64,000 nucleotides of DNA, taken from Bryobacterales bacterium. GTDB taxonomy: Bacteria; Acidobacteriota; Terriglobia; Bryobacterales; UBA6623. The stretch spans positions 1-64,000 of the forward strand of contig JAPPLB010000050.1 of NCBI GenBank assembly GCA_028819575.1, in the 5' to 3' direction. Each line of letters starts with the position of its first letter. Within the stretch, counting starts at the first letter, position 1. The position numbers and the translations under genes were made by a program. Below, one piece after another: positions 1 through 8,745 of the stretch. The notes under the pieces were generated by a model. It was not told the origin of the DNA and made no database searches. It saw only the letters and a program-made list of their open reading frames with translations.

Positions 1-50
1 TTGCTCCTTCCCTTCTACCTCTTGTCCCCCTTTTTCTGTGGGACAGGCTC

Positions 51-258
51 CTAGGAGTCCGTGGTGAAACTCCGCGTAGTACCGAGAGCGTCCCGCGTAG
101 CACCGAAAAAGGCCCGCGTTGCACCGAGAGCGGCGAGGCGCCCGGCTGACAAGGCGCGACGAGGAAGCATATTGGACATATTCGATCGAGGAGCAACACA
201 GTTCAGCCGGGATGCATCGCTGCTCGAATGCAGCGAGAGCTTCACCACGGACTGCTAG
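51..258. repeat. Inverted-repeat-bounded noncoding element
   Basis: Ends are imperfect inverted repeats of 22 bp (CTAGGAGTCCGTGGTGAAACTC on the left; the right end reads the same on the other strand with two differences). Inside are three roughly 21 bp direct repeats containing GCACCGA-type cores (about 74-135) and a small ATATTGGACATAT-like stem. The two 65-aa ORFs on opposite strands are by-products of this symmetry. It looks like a MITE-like or REP-like element lying just upstream of the first cytochrome gene. The rest of 1-313 shows no gene. Confidence 0.6.
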
Positions 259-313
259 AATCTAGCTGACCGCCCGGCGGTTCCCCGTCGCGGCGGTTAA
301 ATATCTGTGTGAG

Positions 314-1105
314 GTGAAGCCCGTGCGAAGCGTTCTGACGGCTTTACTCGCCTTCGGGTTGCCCTTGCTGTTGCCCGCGCAAGAAGGCGATGTCGAGAAC
401 CCCTACACTTCCGCCGAGGACATTGCCGCCGGGAGCCGCATATTTCGTTCCCATTGCGCCGTTTGCCATGCGATCGATGGATCAGGCGGCCAGGGATCGG
501 ACTTGACATCCGGTGAATTTCGTCATGGTTCCAGTACGGAGGCGATCTACGAGAACATCGGAGAAGGCATACCGGGAACCGAAATGCCGGCCACCTTCTT
601 TCGCGGCAAGCAATTGTGGCAGTTGGTGGCGTACGTGCGCTCGCTGAGCGAGGCCCCCCAGAGCGTAGCGGACCTCGGCGACGCCTCCAGGGGACAGTCC
701 CTGTTCGAGGGCAAGGGCGGTTGCCGCAACTGTCACCAGGTCAACGGGGAAGGAGCCCGGTCGGGACCTGAGCTGACCTACATCGGTGGGCAGCGCTCGG
801 CAGCCGATCTGAGGGCGTCTCTGCTGCGTCCCAATGAACGCGTGCTTCCCAAAGACTACACAGTGAGCGCCGCCACGAACAGCGGGCAAAAGATCAGCGG
901 CAGGCGGCTCAACGAAGACAGCTTTTCGATCCAGTTGATCGACACGAACGAAAATCTCGTCTCTTTGTCGAAGCAGGACGTTTCCGACTTCAGCATCGAC
1001 AAGACTTCATCGATGCCGGCGATGGGCGGGATGTTCAACGAGCAGGAAATGGAAGACCTGCTGGCCTATCTTGTAACGCTGCAGCGGAAAGGGAACCTGC
1101 AATGA
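314..1105 (+). CDS. Secreted diheme c-type cytochrome, partner of PQQ dehydrogenase
   Basis: The protein of 263 aa starts with a hydrophobic signal peptide (about residues 5-22, ending LLLPAQ) and has two class I heme-binding motifs, CAVCH near residue 48 and CRNCH near residue 137, so it is a periplasmic diheme cytochrome c. It overlaps the start of the PQQ dehydrogenase gene by 4 bp (ATGA), which indicates translational coupling. Family knowledge: such cytochromes accept electrons from quinoprotein alcohol dehydrogenases. The start is GTG at 314; no better ATG precedes the signal peptide. A repeat element lies directly upstream. Confidence 0.88.
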   Translation: MKPVRSVLTALLAFGLPLLLPAQEGDVENPYTSAEDIAAGSRIFRSHCAVCHAIDGSGGQGSDLTSGEFRHGSSTEAIYENIGEGIPGTEMPATFFRGKQLWQLVAYVRSLSEAPQSVADLGDASRGQSLFEGKGGCRNCHQVNGEGARSGPELTYIGGQRSAADLRASLLRPNERVLPKDYTVSAATNSGQKISGRRLNEDSFSIQLIDTNENLVSLSKQDVSDFSIDKTSSMPAMGGMFNEQEMEDLLAYLVTLQRKGNLQ

Positions 1106-2712
1106 AAACGATTCGGATGGCGCTTGTTTCGGTGCTCGGCGCATCGCTTCTTGCCGCTCAGGTGACCTATGAACGCATCGTCGACGCCGACAACGAACCT
1201 GGCAACTGGCTGACCTATTCGCGCTCCTACGACAGTCAACACTACAGCCCGCTCGATCAGATCGACAAGAGCAATGTCAACGACCTGGAGTTGAAATGGG
1301 TGTTTCAGGCAGACGAGACGACGAAGTTCCAATCGACACCGTTGGTCGTAGACGGCGTTATTTACGTCACCCACTCGCCGAACGACATTGCCGCCATTGA
1401 CGCTGCTACCGGACGTGTGTTCTGGCGATATCGCCACACGATTCCTGAAGGCATCAGTGTTTGCTGCGGGCTGGTCAACCGCGGGCTCGCCATTCTGGGA
1501 GACAGCCTTTTCATGGCGACCATCGACGGGCGCTTGATGTCTTTCGACGCCAAGACCGGCTCGATTCGCTGGGATGTGAAGATCGTCGACAACAAGGACG
1601 GCTACGCACTCACGGTTTCGCCGTTGGTCGTTAAGGACAAGGTGGTCATCGGCACCGCCGGGGGCGAATACGGCATTCGTGGCTTCGTAGACGCCTACGA
1701 TGCGAAGACGGGCAAGCATGCCTGGCGCTTCTGGACGATCCCCGGGCCGGGAGAGCCGTATCACGAGACATGGGAAGGCGATTCCTGGAAACGCGGCGGG
1801 GGTTCCGTCTGGGTGACCGGCTCCTATGATCCCGAACTCAATCTGATGTATTGGGGCACCGGCAATCCCGCCCCCGATTGGAATGCCGATGTCCGGCCCG
1901 GCGACAACCTCTACACCGACTCGGTCATTGCTCTCAACCCCGATACCGGCAAACTCGAATGGCACTTCCAGTTCACGCCGCACGACTGGTGGGACTGGGA
2001 TTCGGTGCAGATCCCCGTGCTCGTCGACATGGAGTTCAAGGGCGAGCAGCGCAAGGTCATCCTATGGGGCAATCGCAACGCCTTCTTCTACGTGCTCGAC
2101 CGGGCAACGGGTGAATTCCTTCTCGGCAAGCCCTTCGCCTATCAGACCTGGGCGGTCGGCCTGGACGAATCCGGACGGCCGATCGTTCGCGACGGCATGC
2201 AACCCACCCCCGAAGGCACGAAAGTCTACCCCAGCGTTCAGGGCGCGACGAACTGGTACGCTCCCACCTGGCACCCGCGGACGAAACTGTTCTACTTGTC
2301 TGTCTGGGACCGCTATCCCAGCATCTATCACAAAGGCGATGCCACCTATGTTCGCGGGACGCGTTATCCGGGCAGTTTCCCCGAGGGGATCTATCCCGAT
2401 ATCGTCAAGGATGAGGAGATCGGCTTCGGCGCCATCCGCGCCATCGAACCCGCCACCGGGGAGCGCAAATGGGAGTTCAGGCTGACCGGCGTTTCCGAAA
2501 GCGGCTTGCTCTCGACCGCCGGTGACTTGATCTTCTCCGGCAGCAAGGAAGGTCACTTCCTGGCCGTGGATGTGGACGAAGGCAAGTTGCAGTGGCGTAT
2601 CAGCCTTGGCAGCCGCATGGCCAACTCGCCGATCACCTACCTGGCCGGCGGCAAGCAATTGATCTCCGTCGCTTCGGGCTTCGGCCTCTTCACGTTCGGA
2701 CTCCGCGAGTAG
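1102..2712 (+). CDS. PQQ-dependent alcohol dehydrogenase, probably lanthanide type
   Basis: The 536-aa protein has a signal peptide (MKTIRMALVSVLGASLLAAQ) and the eight-bladed propeller pattern of methanol/ethanol quinoprotein dehydrogenases, with repeated AIDAATG and LNPDTGK blade motifs. A vicinal cysteine pair (SVCCG), which forms the ring disulfide over PQQ in this family, is present. The catalytic segment reads PHDWWDWDS: D298 corresponds to the catalytic Asp, and an extra Asp two residues later (D300) is the position that distinguishes lanthanide-dependent enzymes (XoxF, PedH) from calcium enzymes. It should oxidise alcohols in the periplasm and pass electrons to the diheme cytochrome encoded just upstream. 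The substrate cannot be told from sequence. Confidence 0.9.
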   Translation: MKTIRMALVSVLGASLLAAQVTYERIVDADNEPGNWLTYSRSYDSQHYSPLDQIDKSNVNDLELKWVFQADETTKFQSTPLVVDGVIYVTHSPNDIAAIDAATGRVFWRYRHTIPEGISVCCGLVNRGLAILGDSLFMATIDGRLMSFDAKTGSIRWDVKIVDNKDGYALTVSPLVVKDKVVIGTAGGEYGIRGFVDAYDAKTGKHAWRFWTIPGPGEPYHETWEGDSWKRGGGSVWVTGSYDPELNLMYWGTGNPAPDWNADVRPGDNLYTDSVIALNPDTGKLEWHFQFTPHDWWDWDSVQIPVLVDMEFKGEQRKVILWGNRNAFFYVLDRATGEFLLGKPFAYQTWAVGLDESGRPIVRDGMQPTPEGTKVYPSVQGATNWYAPTWHPRTKLFYLSVWDRYPSIYHKGDATYVRGTRYPGSFPEGIYPDIVKDEEIGFGAIRAIEPATGERKWEFRLTGVSESGLLSTAGDLIFSGSKEGHFLAVDVDEGKLQWRISLGSRMANSPITYLAGGKQLISVASGFGLFTFGLRE

Positions 2713-2794
2713 GGAGTTCGGAAATCGTTCAGAAACCTCGATCGAGCGGTCCGGGAACGACTCGGGCCGTGGAACCACCCGGGAGAACCTGCTG

Positions 2795-3952
2795 TTGAAA
2801 ATCACTGACCTCAAAGTCCTTCACACGCAAGGCGGACATGCCAACTGGATCTTCGTCCAGCTCTTCACCGATCAGGGAATCATCGGCGTCGGCGAGTCGA
2901 CCATCGAACGCCACCAACTGCCGGTCATCAAGACCCTGGAGTCGTTCAAGGACTTCCTGGTCGGGAAAAATCCGTTCGAGATCGAGGCTATTTGGAACGC
3001 TCTGTACAAGCAGACCTTCTGGGAGGGGCAGCTCGTGGTGCTGACGGCGCTTTCCGGCGTCGAACAAGCTCTTTGGGACATTAAAGGTAAAGCTTTAGGA
3101 GTTCCCGTTTATGAGCTGCTCGGCGGCAAGTTGCGCGACGAGATTCGCGCCTACGCCAATGCCTGGGCATTCGAGGGTGTTATCACCGAACCGAGTGTGA
3201 AGGATACCGCCGACTTGATTGCCCGGAAAGCGGTGGACACGGTGGCTGCCGGCTTCACCGCACTCAAATGGGACCCCTTTCGCGAGGGCGGTCAAGTCAT
3301 TCCGAAAGCGGAAGAGAAATACGCCATTGAAACCGTGAAGGCCGTGCGCGAAGCCGTCGGACCCGATGTCGATCTGCTCATCGAGTGTCACGGCCGTTTC
3401 AACATGTGGAGCGCCATCCGCATGGCTCATAAGCTGGAGCCGTTCGACCCGTTCTTCTATGAAGAGCCGATCCCTCCCGACAACATCGATGCGCTGGCCG
3501 AGGTGCAGCGGTCGATCAACATCCCCGTGGCGACCGGCGAACGCCTCTATACGCGCTGGCACTTCCGTCCGCTCTTCGAGAAGCAGGCGGCGCGTATCAT
3601 TCAGCCCGATGTTTGCCACGCCGGCGGGATTCTCGAGTTGAAGAAGATCGCCGCGATGGCCGAATCGTACTATGTCTCGATTCAGCCGCACAATTCCAAC
3701 GGGCCGCTCTGCGTGCTGGCGAGCCTGCAAGTCGACGCCTGCGTGCCGAACGTCATTATTCAGGAGCTTTTCTACCCCTATCTCGAGCACTACAACGAGA
3801 TTCTCACCCAACCGATCGAGTATGCCGACGGGTTCCTCAAGATGCCGAAAGGCCCGGGGCTTGGGGCCGATCTCGACGAAGAGGCCATCCGGAAACGCCC
3901 GCCGGTTGACCTGCCCCACGAGGCCGGATGGATGGGCAAGTACTGGTTCTGA
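2795..3952 (+). CDS. Mandelate racemase/muconate lactonizing family protein, galactonate-dehydratase-like
   Basis: The 385-aa protein is an enolase-superfamily member. The N-terminal capping domain is followed by a barrel with KWDPF, IECHGRF, EEPIPPDN (metal-binding Glu), ATGERLYTRW (metal Glu), QPDVCHAGG and IQPHNSNGP (catalytic His), a set typical of the D-galactonate dehydratase type. It would dehydrate a sugar acid to a 2-keto-3-deoxy acid in the cytosol; the exact acid is unknown. The start is TTG at 2795, preceded by GGGAGAA. It lies 82 bp after the PQQ dehydrogenase in the same direction and may be cotranscribed. Confidence 0.85.
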   Translation: MKITDLKVLHTQGGHANWIFVQLFTDQGIIGVGESTIERHQLPVIKTLESFKDFLVGKNPFEIEAIWNALYKQTFWEGQLVVLTALSGVEQALWDIKGKALGVPVYELLGGKLRDEIRAYANAWAFEGVITEPSVKDTADLIARKAVDTVAAGFTALKWDPFREGGQVIPKAEEKYAIETVKAVREAVGPDVDLLIECHGRFNMWSAIRMAHKLEPFDPFFYEEPIPPDNIDALAEVQRSINIPVATGERLYTRWHFRPLFEKQAARIIQPDVCHAGGILELKKIAAMAESYYVSIQPHNSNGPLCVLASLQVDACVPNVIIQELFYPYLEHYNEILTQPIEYADGFLKMPKGPGLGADLDEEAIRKRPPVDLPHEAGWMGKYWF

Positions 3953-4081
3953 GACGGCCGGGTGAGGGCGCCGCGCATATCGATCGGACGCCCGTCAAGA
4001 TGGGCGGCCTGGGACATCTGGCCGACGGGACGATTCGGAGGCAGGACTTGAGGTTTCGGCTACATCCTAGCCGCCGCTCTC

Positions 4082-4558
4082 TCATTCCTCCACGCGCTCG
4101 ATCCGAAGCGCTTGCGTTCCCTGGGTTCGGATACGGCCGCAGGCTTGGGCAAAGTCGACCCAGTCGTACTTCCAGTCTCCGGGAATGCGCGCGAACAGGT
4201 TCCCGAAGCTGGGCACGCCTTCGGCTCCACGCAAGGTGACGCCGCGGCCGAAGGCCAGCAGGATCTCGGCTACAGGCCGGCCGTCGCTGGTGACCGGCGA
4301 TCCAGAGTCCGCCCAGTAGAGAATCTCTCCAGGCAACGGAAGTTGTGTCCGTTTTTCTTCCGGCGCAAGCTGATACTTGTCGAGCAGCACGAACGCCTCC
4401 ATCCCCGAGTAGCGCCCGTGGATGAGGTCATGCTGGACGGGCAGCATGTCCCAGACAAGCCGGCACGTGCGGGGAGCCTCGTCATCGAGCAGTTCGGCCA
4501 CGACCGATTCACCCGTTTCAACAAAGGTCAAACGTATATGGCGTCTTGACGATGGCAT
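4082..4558 (-). CDS. DUF3830 family protein (cyclophilin-like fold)
   Basis: The 158-aa protein matches my recollection of DUF3830: an early beta-rich segment (IRLTFVETGESVVAELL), DEAPRTCRLVWDMLPV, then PGEILYW and GRGVTLRGAEG. The family is predicted to adopt a cyclophilin-like fold and has no established reaction; it is often found near sugar-acid or amide catabolism genes. The ATG at 4558 has a good ribosome binding site (GGAG about 6 bases upstream). It is encoded alone, opposite to its neighbours. Function is unassigned. Confidence 0.7.
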   Translation of the reverse strand: MPSSRRHIRLTFVETGESVVAELLDDEAPRTCRLVWDMLPVQHDLIHGRYSGMEAFVLLDKYQLAPEEKRTQLPLPGEILYWADSGSPVTSDGRPVAEILLAFGRGVTLRGAEGVPSFGNLFARIPGDWKYDWVDFAQACGRIRTQGTQALRIERVEE

Positions 4559-4922
4559 GAAGTTCTCCTTCCCCTCCTGGAGCTGGAATTGCCGAAGACG
4601 GCTATTCAGAATTCAATTGTAGGCTCTCCCGCCATATCGAGCCTCGCAAATTCGCTTTGCGGAACTGTGAGTCCACACCGCATCTTCGAGCGTCTCGTCG
4701 GAGGCGATGTTCTGGAAATCCGATCTTCCTGCCCTCGATTCCGGTTACCCTTTACTCGTTCAACTCCATCGTCCCCCAAGGAGCGGTCATCGGTAACTGC
4801 CTCGCGTTCATGTAATCGGCTGCCGTATCGGAAACATCTTCCCAATCCGCCTCTGCATGTTCACACCTGCCAACGGGCGAGCACCTCCTCCGATCAGCGT
4901 TCCAAGCTACAATCGTCTCGCT
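4559..4922. other. Intergenic region between divergent genes
   Basis: This 364 bp stretch separates the DUF3830 gene (minus) from the RraA-like gene (plus) and must hold both promoters. I see no convincing coding sequence, strong hairpin or repeat in it. The ORF at 4589-4933 has no recognisable protein features. Confidence 0.5.
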
Positions 4923-5621
4923 ATGGCCGTTGAATGGAAATCAGACGAGGAACTCTTCGAGATCGCCAGGCGCGAACTGTTTACGGCCGTGGTCGGCGAC
5001 GCCATGGACAAGCTGGGGCTCGTCCATCAGTTCCTGCCGCCGCAGGTTCGTCCCCTCGAACCGTCGATGCGAGCCATCGGCCGGGCGATGCCTCTTCTGG
5101 GCGCGGACTGCGTCGAGACGCCGCCCGAAGTCGAGCGGAACAGCAAAGTCCTCGAACAGCCCTTCGGCCTGATGCTGCGGGCGCTCGACGACCTCAAGCC
5201 CAACGAGATCTATTTCCCGGCCGGCGGGTCGCCCCGCTATGCGCTGTGGGGCGAGCTCATGGCGACGCGCGCGATGAAGCTGGGCGCCGCCGGAGCAGTG
5301 ATGAACGGATACTCGCGAGATACACCGGGCATCCTGGAACTGAAGTTCCCGACCTTTTCGTGGGGACCCTACGCGCAAGACTTCGCGGCTCGCGCCAAGG
5401 TGGTCGATTTCCGCTGTCCGATCGAGGTCGAGAGTGTCCGTGTCGATCCGGGCGACATCGTCTTTGGCGACATCGACGGCGTTTGCGTGATCCCTCGTGC
5501 ATCCGAAGAGGAAGTCTTCACGAAAGCGCTCGAGAAGGCTCGGGGCGAGAAACTCGTCGGCAAGGCGATCGAGGGCGGCATGTCGGCCACCGAAGCCTTC
5601 CGAAAGTTCGGGATCATGTAG
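4923..5621 (+). CDS. RraA-like protein / HMG-type aldolase family
   Basis: From the ATG at 4923 the protein is 232 aa. It has the RraA/4-hydroxy-4-methyl-2-oxoglutarate aldolase pattern: early VVGDAMDKLG, the GGSPRYALWGELMATRAMKLGAAGAV core with Arg and the G-A-V-MNG segment, and late GDIVFGDIDGVCVIP. Family members are metal-dependent aldolases/decarboxylases acting on branched keto acids, or RNase E-binding regulators. Next to dehydratase-like and SelA-like genes an aldolase role is more likely. The ORF extends upstream to 4857, but MAVEWKSDEEL is the natural start. A terminator-like hairpin follows about 120 bp downstream. Confidence 0.82.
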   Translation: MAVEWKSDEELFEIARRELFTAVVGDAMDKLGLVHQFLPPQVRPLEPSMRAIGRAMPLLGADCVETPPEVERNSKVLEQPFGLMLRALDDLKPNEIYFPAGGSPRYALWGELMATRAMKLGAAGAVMNGYSRDTPGILELKFPTFSWGPYAQDFAARAKVVDFRCPIEVESVRVDPGDIVFGDIDGVCVIPRASEEEVFTKALEKARGEKLVGKAIEGGMSATEAFRKFGIM

Positions 5622-5743
5622 AGCCCCCTTTGCCCCTCACTTGGGGCCGGCCCTCCTTTCCGTCCCACTTGTCGGCGCAATGTGACAAGCTCTCCTGGTA
5701 AGCCAGGTAGATGGCAAGAAAATTTCCCTTTCGGAAAAAAGGT

Positions 5744-5767
5744 ACTGAAGCTCTTCAGTCTTTTTTG
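5744..5767 (+). terminator. Probable intrinsic terminator after the RraA-like gene
   Basis: ACTGAA pairs with TTCAGT around a GCTC loop and is followed by CTTTTTTG. The stem is short (6 bp), but the uridine run is clear, and it sits between two same-direction genes with long spacing. Confidence 0.5.
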
Positions 5768-5802
5768 CCTTCCTGTCCTGCATAACATGACGACCCCGTC
5801 GC

Positions 5803-5876
5803 CCTCCGGTTCGTTCCTCTGTGGCGAACGCAATATGAACCCATGCCGAGAAAGGGGAACGTTCTATATTGCGTTG
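5803..5876 (+). promoter_or_regulatory. Hairpin-forming upstream element of SelA-like gene 1 (copy 1)
   Basis: AACGCAATAT (5827-5836) is perfectly repeated in inverse at 5866-5875. Inner GAAC/GTTC pairs extend it to a 14 bp stem with one bulge, and the loop contains CCATGCCGAGAAAGG. A closely related sequence with the same loop lies upstream of the third SelA-like gene (59361-59473). The element ends 95 bp before the ATG. It could be an RNA leader, a protein-binding site, or a dispersed repeat. Confidence 0.5.
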
Positions 5877-5970
5877 ACACTCTCTCTGCCGCCCTTTGCG
5901 TCTGTCCGAGGAAACCGGTAGGCTGAGAGCCACTCGTTCCACTCGCTTTTCTTTCCCCAGGAGGAATCCC

Positions 5971-7617
5971 ATGTCGATTCTCAAAGCTCTCCGACGCACG
6001 AAATCCAGCGGCCTCAGCCGCCGCGAACTTTTCCGCAACGGCGGCCTGTTGGCTGCCGCCGGCCTCGCACCTGCTGCCGTTTCCTCCGCTGCCGCCGCGC
6101 CCTCGATGAGCTTCGGGTCGGACATGTATCAGTCCATCGGCGTTCGTCCGGTCATCAACGCCAAGGGGACGTTCACGGTGATGAGCGGCTCGCTGATGTT
6201 GCCCGAATGCCGTCAGGCCATGCAGGAGGCATCGCAGAACTTCGTCCAATTGGACGAGCTGATGGCAGGCATCGGCAAGCGCATCGCCGAGATCACCGGC
6301 GCGGAATCCGCCATCGTCTCTTCGGGCTGCGCCGCGGCTCTCGTGCATGCCACCTCCGCCTGCATCGCGGGCGGCAACCCCGAGCGCATTGCCCGGCTGC
6401 CCGATCTGGAAGGCCTGAAGAGCGAAATCATCGCTCCCTCCTGGTCGCGCAACACCTACGACCAGGCTGTCCGCATGCTGGGGATCAAGTTCATCGAAGT
6501 CGAAAACGAGCAGGAGATGCGCCGCGCCATCAGCGCCAAGACGGCGATGGTCATGGTGCTCGCTACGACTCGCGACAAGGGACCCTTCGGACTCAAGGAG
6601 ATCGCATCGGTAGCCCACGAGTACGACGTGCCGGTTCTCGTCGACGCGGCCGCGGAGGGCCTGACCATCCCGAACGTGCATCTCGAACGAGGGGCTGATC
6701 TTGTCGCCTATTCGGGCGGCAAGGCGTTGCGGGGACCGCAGAGCGCCGGCCTGCTGATCGGGCGCAAGGATCTGATCGCCGCCGCTTGGCTCAACAGCGC
6801 GCCGCATCACGCCTTCGGACGCCCGATGAAAGTCGGCAAGGAAGACGCCATGGGCATGCTGGCCGCTGTCGAGATGTGGGTCAAGCGTGACCACGAGGCC
6901 GAGTGGAAGACCTGGGAAAGCTGGCTCGCCGAGATTGCCAACAGCGTCGAGCGCGTGTCGGGAGTGACCACCGAGGTCTCCCAGCCTCGGGGCTTGTCGA
7001 ATCACTCGCCTCGCCTCAGCGTGAAGTGGGACGGAGACAGGATCGGCATTTTCGGCGACGAGGTCGAGAAGCTCCTCTTCAAAGGGGACCCCCGCATCGT
7101 GCTTGCCGGCAGCCGCGGCCGACGGCGCAGTGGCGGTGAGACGTCGGTGACGATCATGCCGTGGCAGATGCAGCCCGGTAACGCGAAAGTCATCGCCGCC
7201 GAACTGCACCGCGTGCTCTCGAAACCTCCCGAAATGGACTCGAAGGGATCGCCGAGCGGCCCCAACGTCGATGTCGCGGGCCAGTGGGAGTTGCACATCG
7301 ACTACGTGCTGGGCAGCGCCGATAACGGGCTCTTCCTCGAGCAGTCGGGCGACGACCTCCACGGAACCCACGTCGGGGAGGCCACCGCGGCCGACATCCG
7401 CGGCTGGGTGGAAGGCAACCGGGTCCACTTCATGGCTCGCCATCGCTACGAAGGTTCCGGCTTCGGCTTCACTTTTTCCGGTCATTTGAACGGAGACACC
7501 ATGGAGGGCGAGGTCGACCTTGGCGAATACACGCCCTACGGTCCCGCCAAGTGGTCCGCCAAGCGGCACGAGTACGGTCGTCCCGGACCGGTGTTTCGGC
7601 CGCAAAAAAACGTCTAG
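5971..7617 (+). CDS. Tat-exported SelA-like PLP-dependent enzyme with C-terminal beta domain (paralogue 1)
   Basis: The ATG at 5971 follows AGGAGG and gives 548 aa. Residues 1-45 form a twin-arginine signal (SRRELFRNGG, then an Ala-rich stretch). Residues about 50-420 are a fold-type I PLP enzyme of the SelA/class V aminotransferase-like family, with the likely cofactor lysine in AYSGGKALRGPQSAG and a conserved NSAPHHAFGRPMKVGKE segment. Residues about 430-530 are an extra beta-rich domain (VAGQWELHIDYVLGSA to GEVDLGEY) shared with the two paralogues here. Family members act on amino-sugar acids or hydroxy amino acids; the substrate is unknown. The Tat signal predicts export of the folded, cofactor-loaded enzyme. 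Confidence 0.8.
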   Translation: MSILKALRRTKSSGLSRRELFRNGGLLAAAGLAPAAVSSAAAAPSMSFGSDMYQSIGVRPVINAKGTFTVMSGSLMLPECRQAMQEASQNFVQLDELMAGIGKRIAEITGAESAIVSSGCAAALVHATSACIAGGNPERIARLPDLEGLKSEIIAPSWSRNTYDQAVRMLGIKFIEVENEQEMRRAISAKTAMVMVLATTRDKGPFGLKEIASVAHEYDVPVLVDAAAEGLTIPNVHLERGADLVAYSGGKALRGPQSAGLLIGRKDLIAAAWLNSAPHHAFGRPMKVGKEDAMGMLAAVEMWVKRDHEAEWKTWESWLAEIANSVERVSGVTTEVSQPRGLSNHSPRLSVKWDGDRIGIFGDEVEKLLFKGDPRIVLAGSRGRRRSGGETSVTIMPWQMQPGNAKVIAAELHRVLSKPPEMDSKGSPSGPNVDVAGQWELHIDYVLGSADNGLFLEQSGDDLHGTHVGEATAADIRGWVEGNRVHFMARHRYEGSGFGFTFSGHLNGDTMEGEVDLGEYTPYGPAKWSAKRHEYGRPGPVFRPQKNV

Positions 7618-7638
7618 ACCGGGGGCGGCATACCGCCG

Positions 7639-8745
7639 CTAGCGGATAGTTTCTTCGCGTACGGTCAGTGCGTCGATGTAATCGCGGTCCAACTCGTACC
7701 CGAAGCCGGCTTCATCCCGAACGGCGATCGTCCCCCCGGGGCCGACTTCGACAGGGGGATCAATGATGTCTTGCTTCCAATATCGTTTGCTCGCTGAGAC
7801 ATCACCGGGCAGCGTGAAATTGTCCAGCGTCGACAGAGCGATGTTGTGAGCCCTGCCGATCCCGCTTTCGAGCATCCCGCCGCACCATACCGGGATGCCG
7901 TGGGCTCGTGCGACGTTGTGCACCAACAGGGCCTCGGAGAAACCGCCGACCCGACCCAGCTTGATATTGATGATTCGTCCCGCATTCATCTCGATCGCCT
8001 GCTCGGCATGACGCGCCGTGCGGATGCATTCATCGAGGCAGATCGGCGTATCCAGCCGCGCCTGAAGCTGAGCGTGGTCGATGATGTCGTCGTGCGGGAG
8101 AGGCTGTTCGATCATCATCAAGTCGAACTCGTCGAGTCGCCGAAGATGCGCAGCATCACTGAGCGCATAGGCGGAGTTGGCGTCGGCCATCAGCCGGATT
8201 GTCCGAAAGGCCGCGCGCACCTGACGCACCACCTCGACATCCCAACCCGGTTTGATCTTGATCTTGATGCGCTGGTAGCCTGCCCGCACCTCGCGCTCGA
8301 TCAGCTCGAGCAACTCTTCCACCGAGTCTTGAATGCCGATCGAGACGCCGCAGTCGATTTCGGTGCGGCTACCTCCGATATGCTGCCAAAGCGGCAAGCC
8401 GAGCTTGCGGGCTTCCAGGTCCCATGCCGCCGTCTCCAGTCCGCCGCGGGCCATGTGATGACCACGGATGTGAGAACTCCTCCCGCCTACATCGGCGGCG
8501 GATGCGATGTCGATGTCGAGTATCCGCGGCGCAACGAAATCGCGCAGGATCAACCACGCCGCGTCGACCCACTCCTCGTTATAGAAGGGGCGCTCTCCGC
8601 AGGTGACCTCGCCCCATCCCACCGCCCCATCCTCTTCAACCTCGACGAGCAGGATTCGCCGCTCGGTCGTGCGGCCGAAGCTTGTCTCGAATGGATGCAC
8701 CAACGGCATCCGGATTTCACGAAGGGTGATGCGGTCGATTCTCAT
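7639..8745 (-). CDS. menC: o-Succinylbenzoate synthase / N-acylamino acid racemase family
   Basis: The 368-aa protein is an enolase-superfamily member with the OSBS/NAAAR signature: a Lys pair in RIKIKIKPGWD, metal ligands in MADANSAY, MIEQPL and CLDECI, and a second catalytic Lys in NIKLGRVGG. OSBS makes o-succinylbenzoate for menaquinone; many relatives also racemise N-acyl amino acids. Its gene overlaps the upstream GNAT gene by 4 bp, and a GNAT neighbour is typical of the N-succinylamino acid racemase context. No other men genes are in the window, so the racemase alternative is real. Confidence 0.8.
   Translation of the reverse strand: MRIDRITLREIRMPLVHPFETSFGRTTERRILLVEVEEDGAVGWGEVTCGERPFYNEEWVDAAWLILRDFVAPRILDIDIASAADVGGRSSHIRGHHMARGGLETAAWDLEARKLGLPLWQHIGGSRTEIDCGVSIGIQDSVEELLELIEREVRAGYQRIKIKIKPGWDVEVVRQVRAAFRTIRLMADANSAYALSDAAHLRRLDEFDLMMIEQPLPHDDIIDHAQLQARLDTPICLDECIRTARHAEQAIEMNAGRIINIKLGRVGGFSEALLVHNVARAHGIPVWCGGMLESGIGRAHNIALSTLDNFTLPGDVSASKRYWKQDIIDPPVEVGPGGTIAVRDEAGFGYELDRDYIDALTVREETIR

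Noticed and set aside
61-258. 65-aa ORFs on both strands at the window start
   Set aside because: They are mirror products of the inverted-repeat element; no protein features.
1066-1983. 305-aa minus-strand ORF
   Set aside because: Shadow of the PQQ dehydrogenase gene; high-GC antisense reading with no domain.
5682-5921. ORFs starting MNPCRER upstream of two SelA-like genes
   Set aside because: Similarity follows the hairpin element, the frames differ after it, and no protein features appear.
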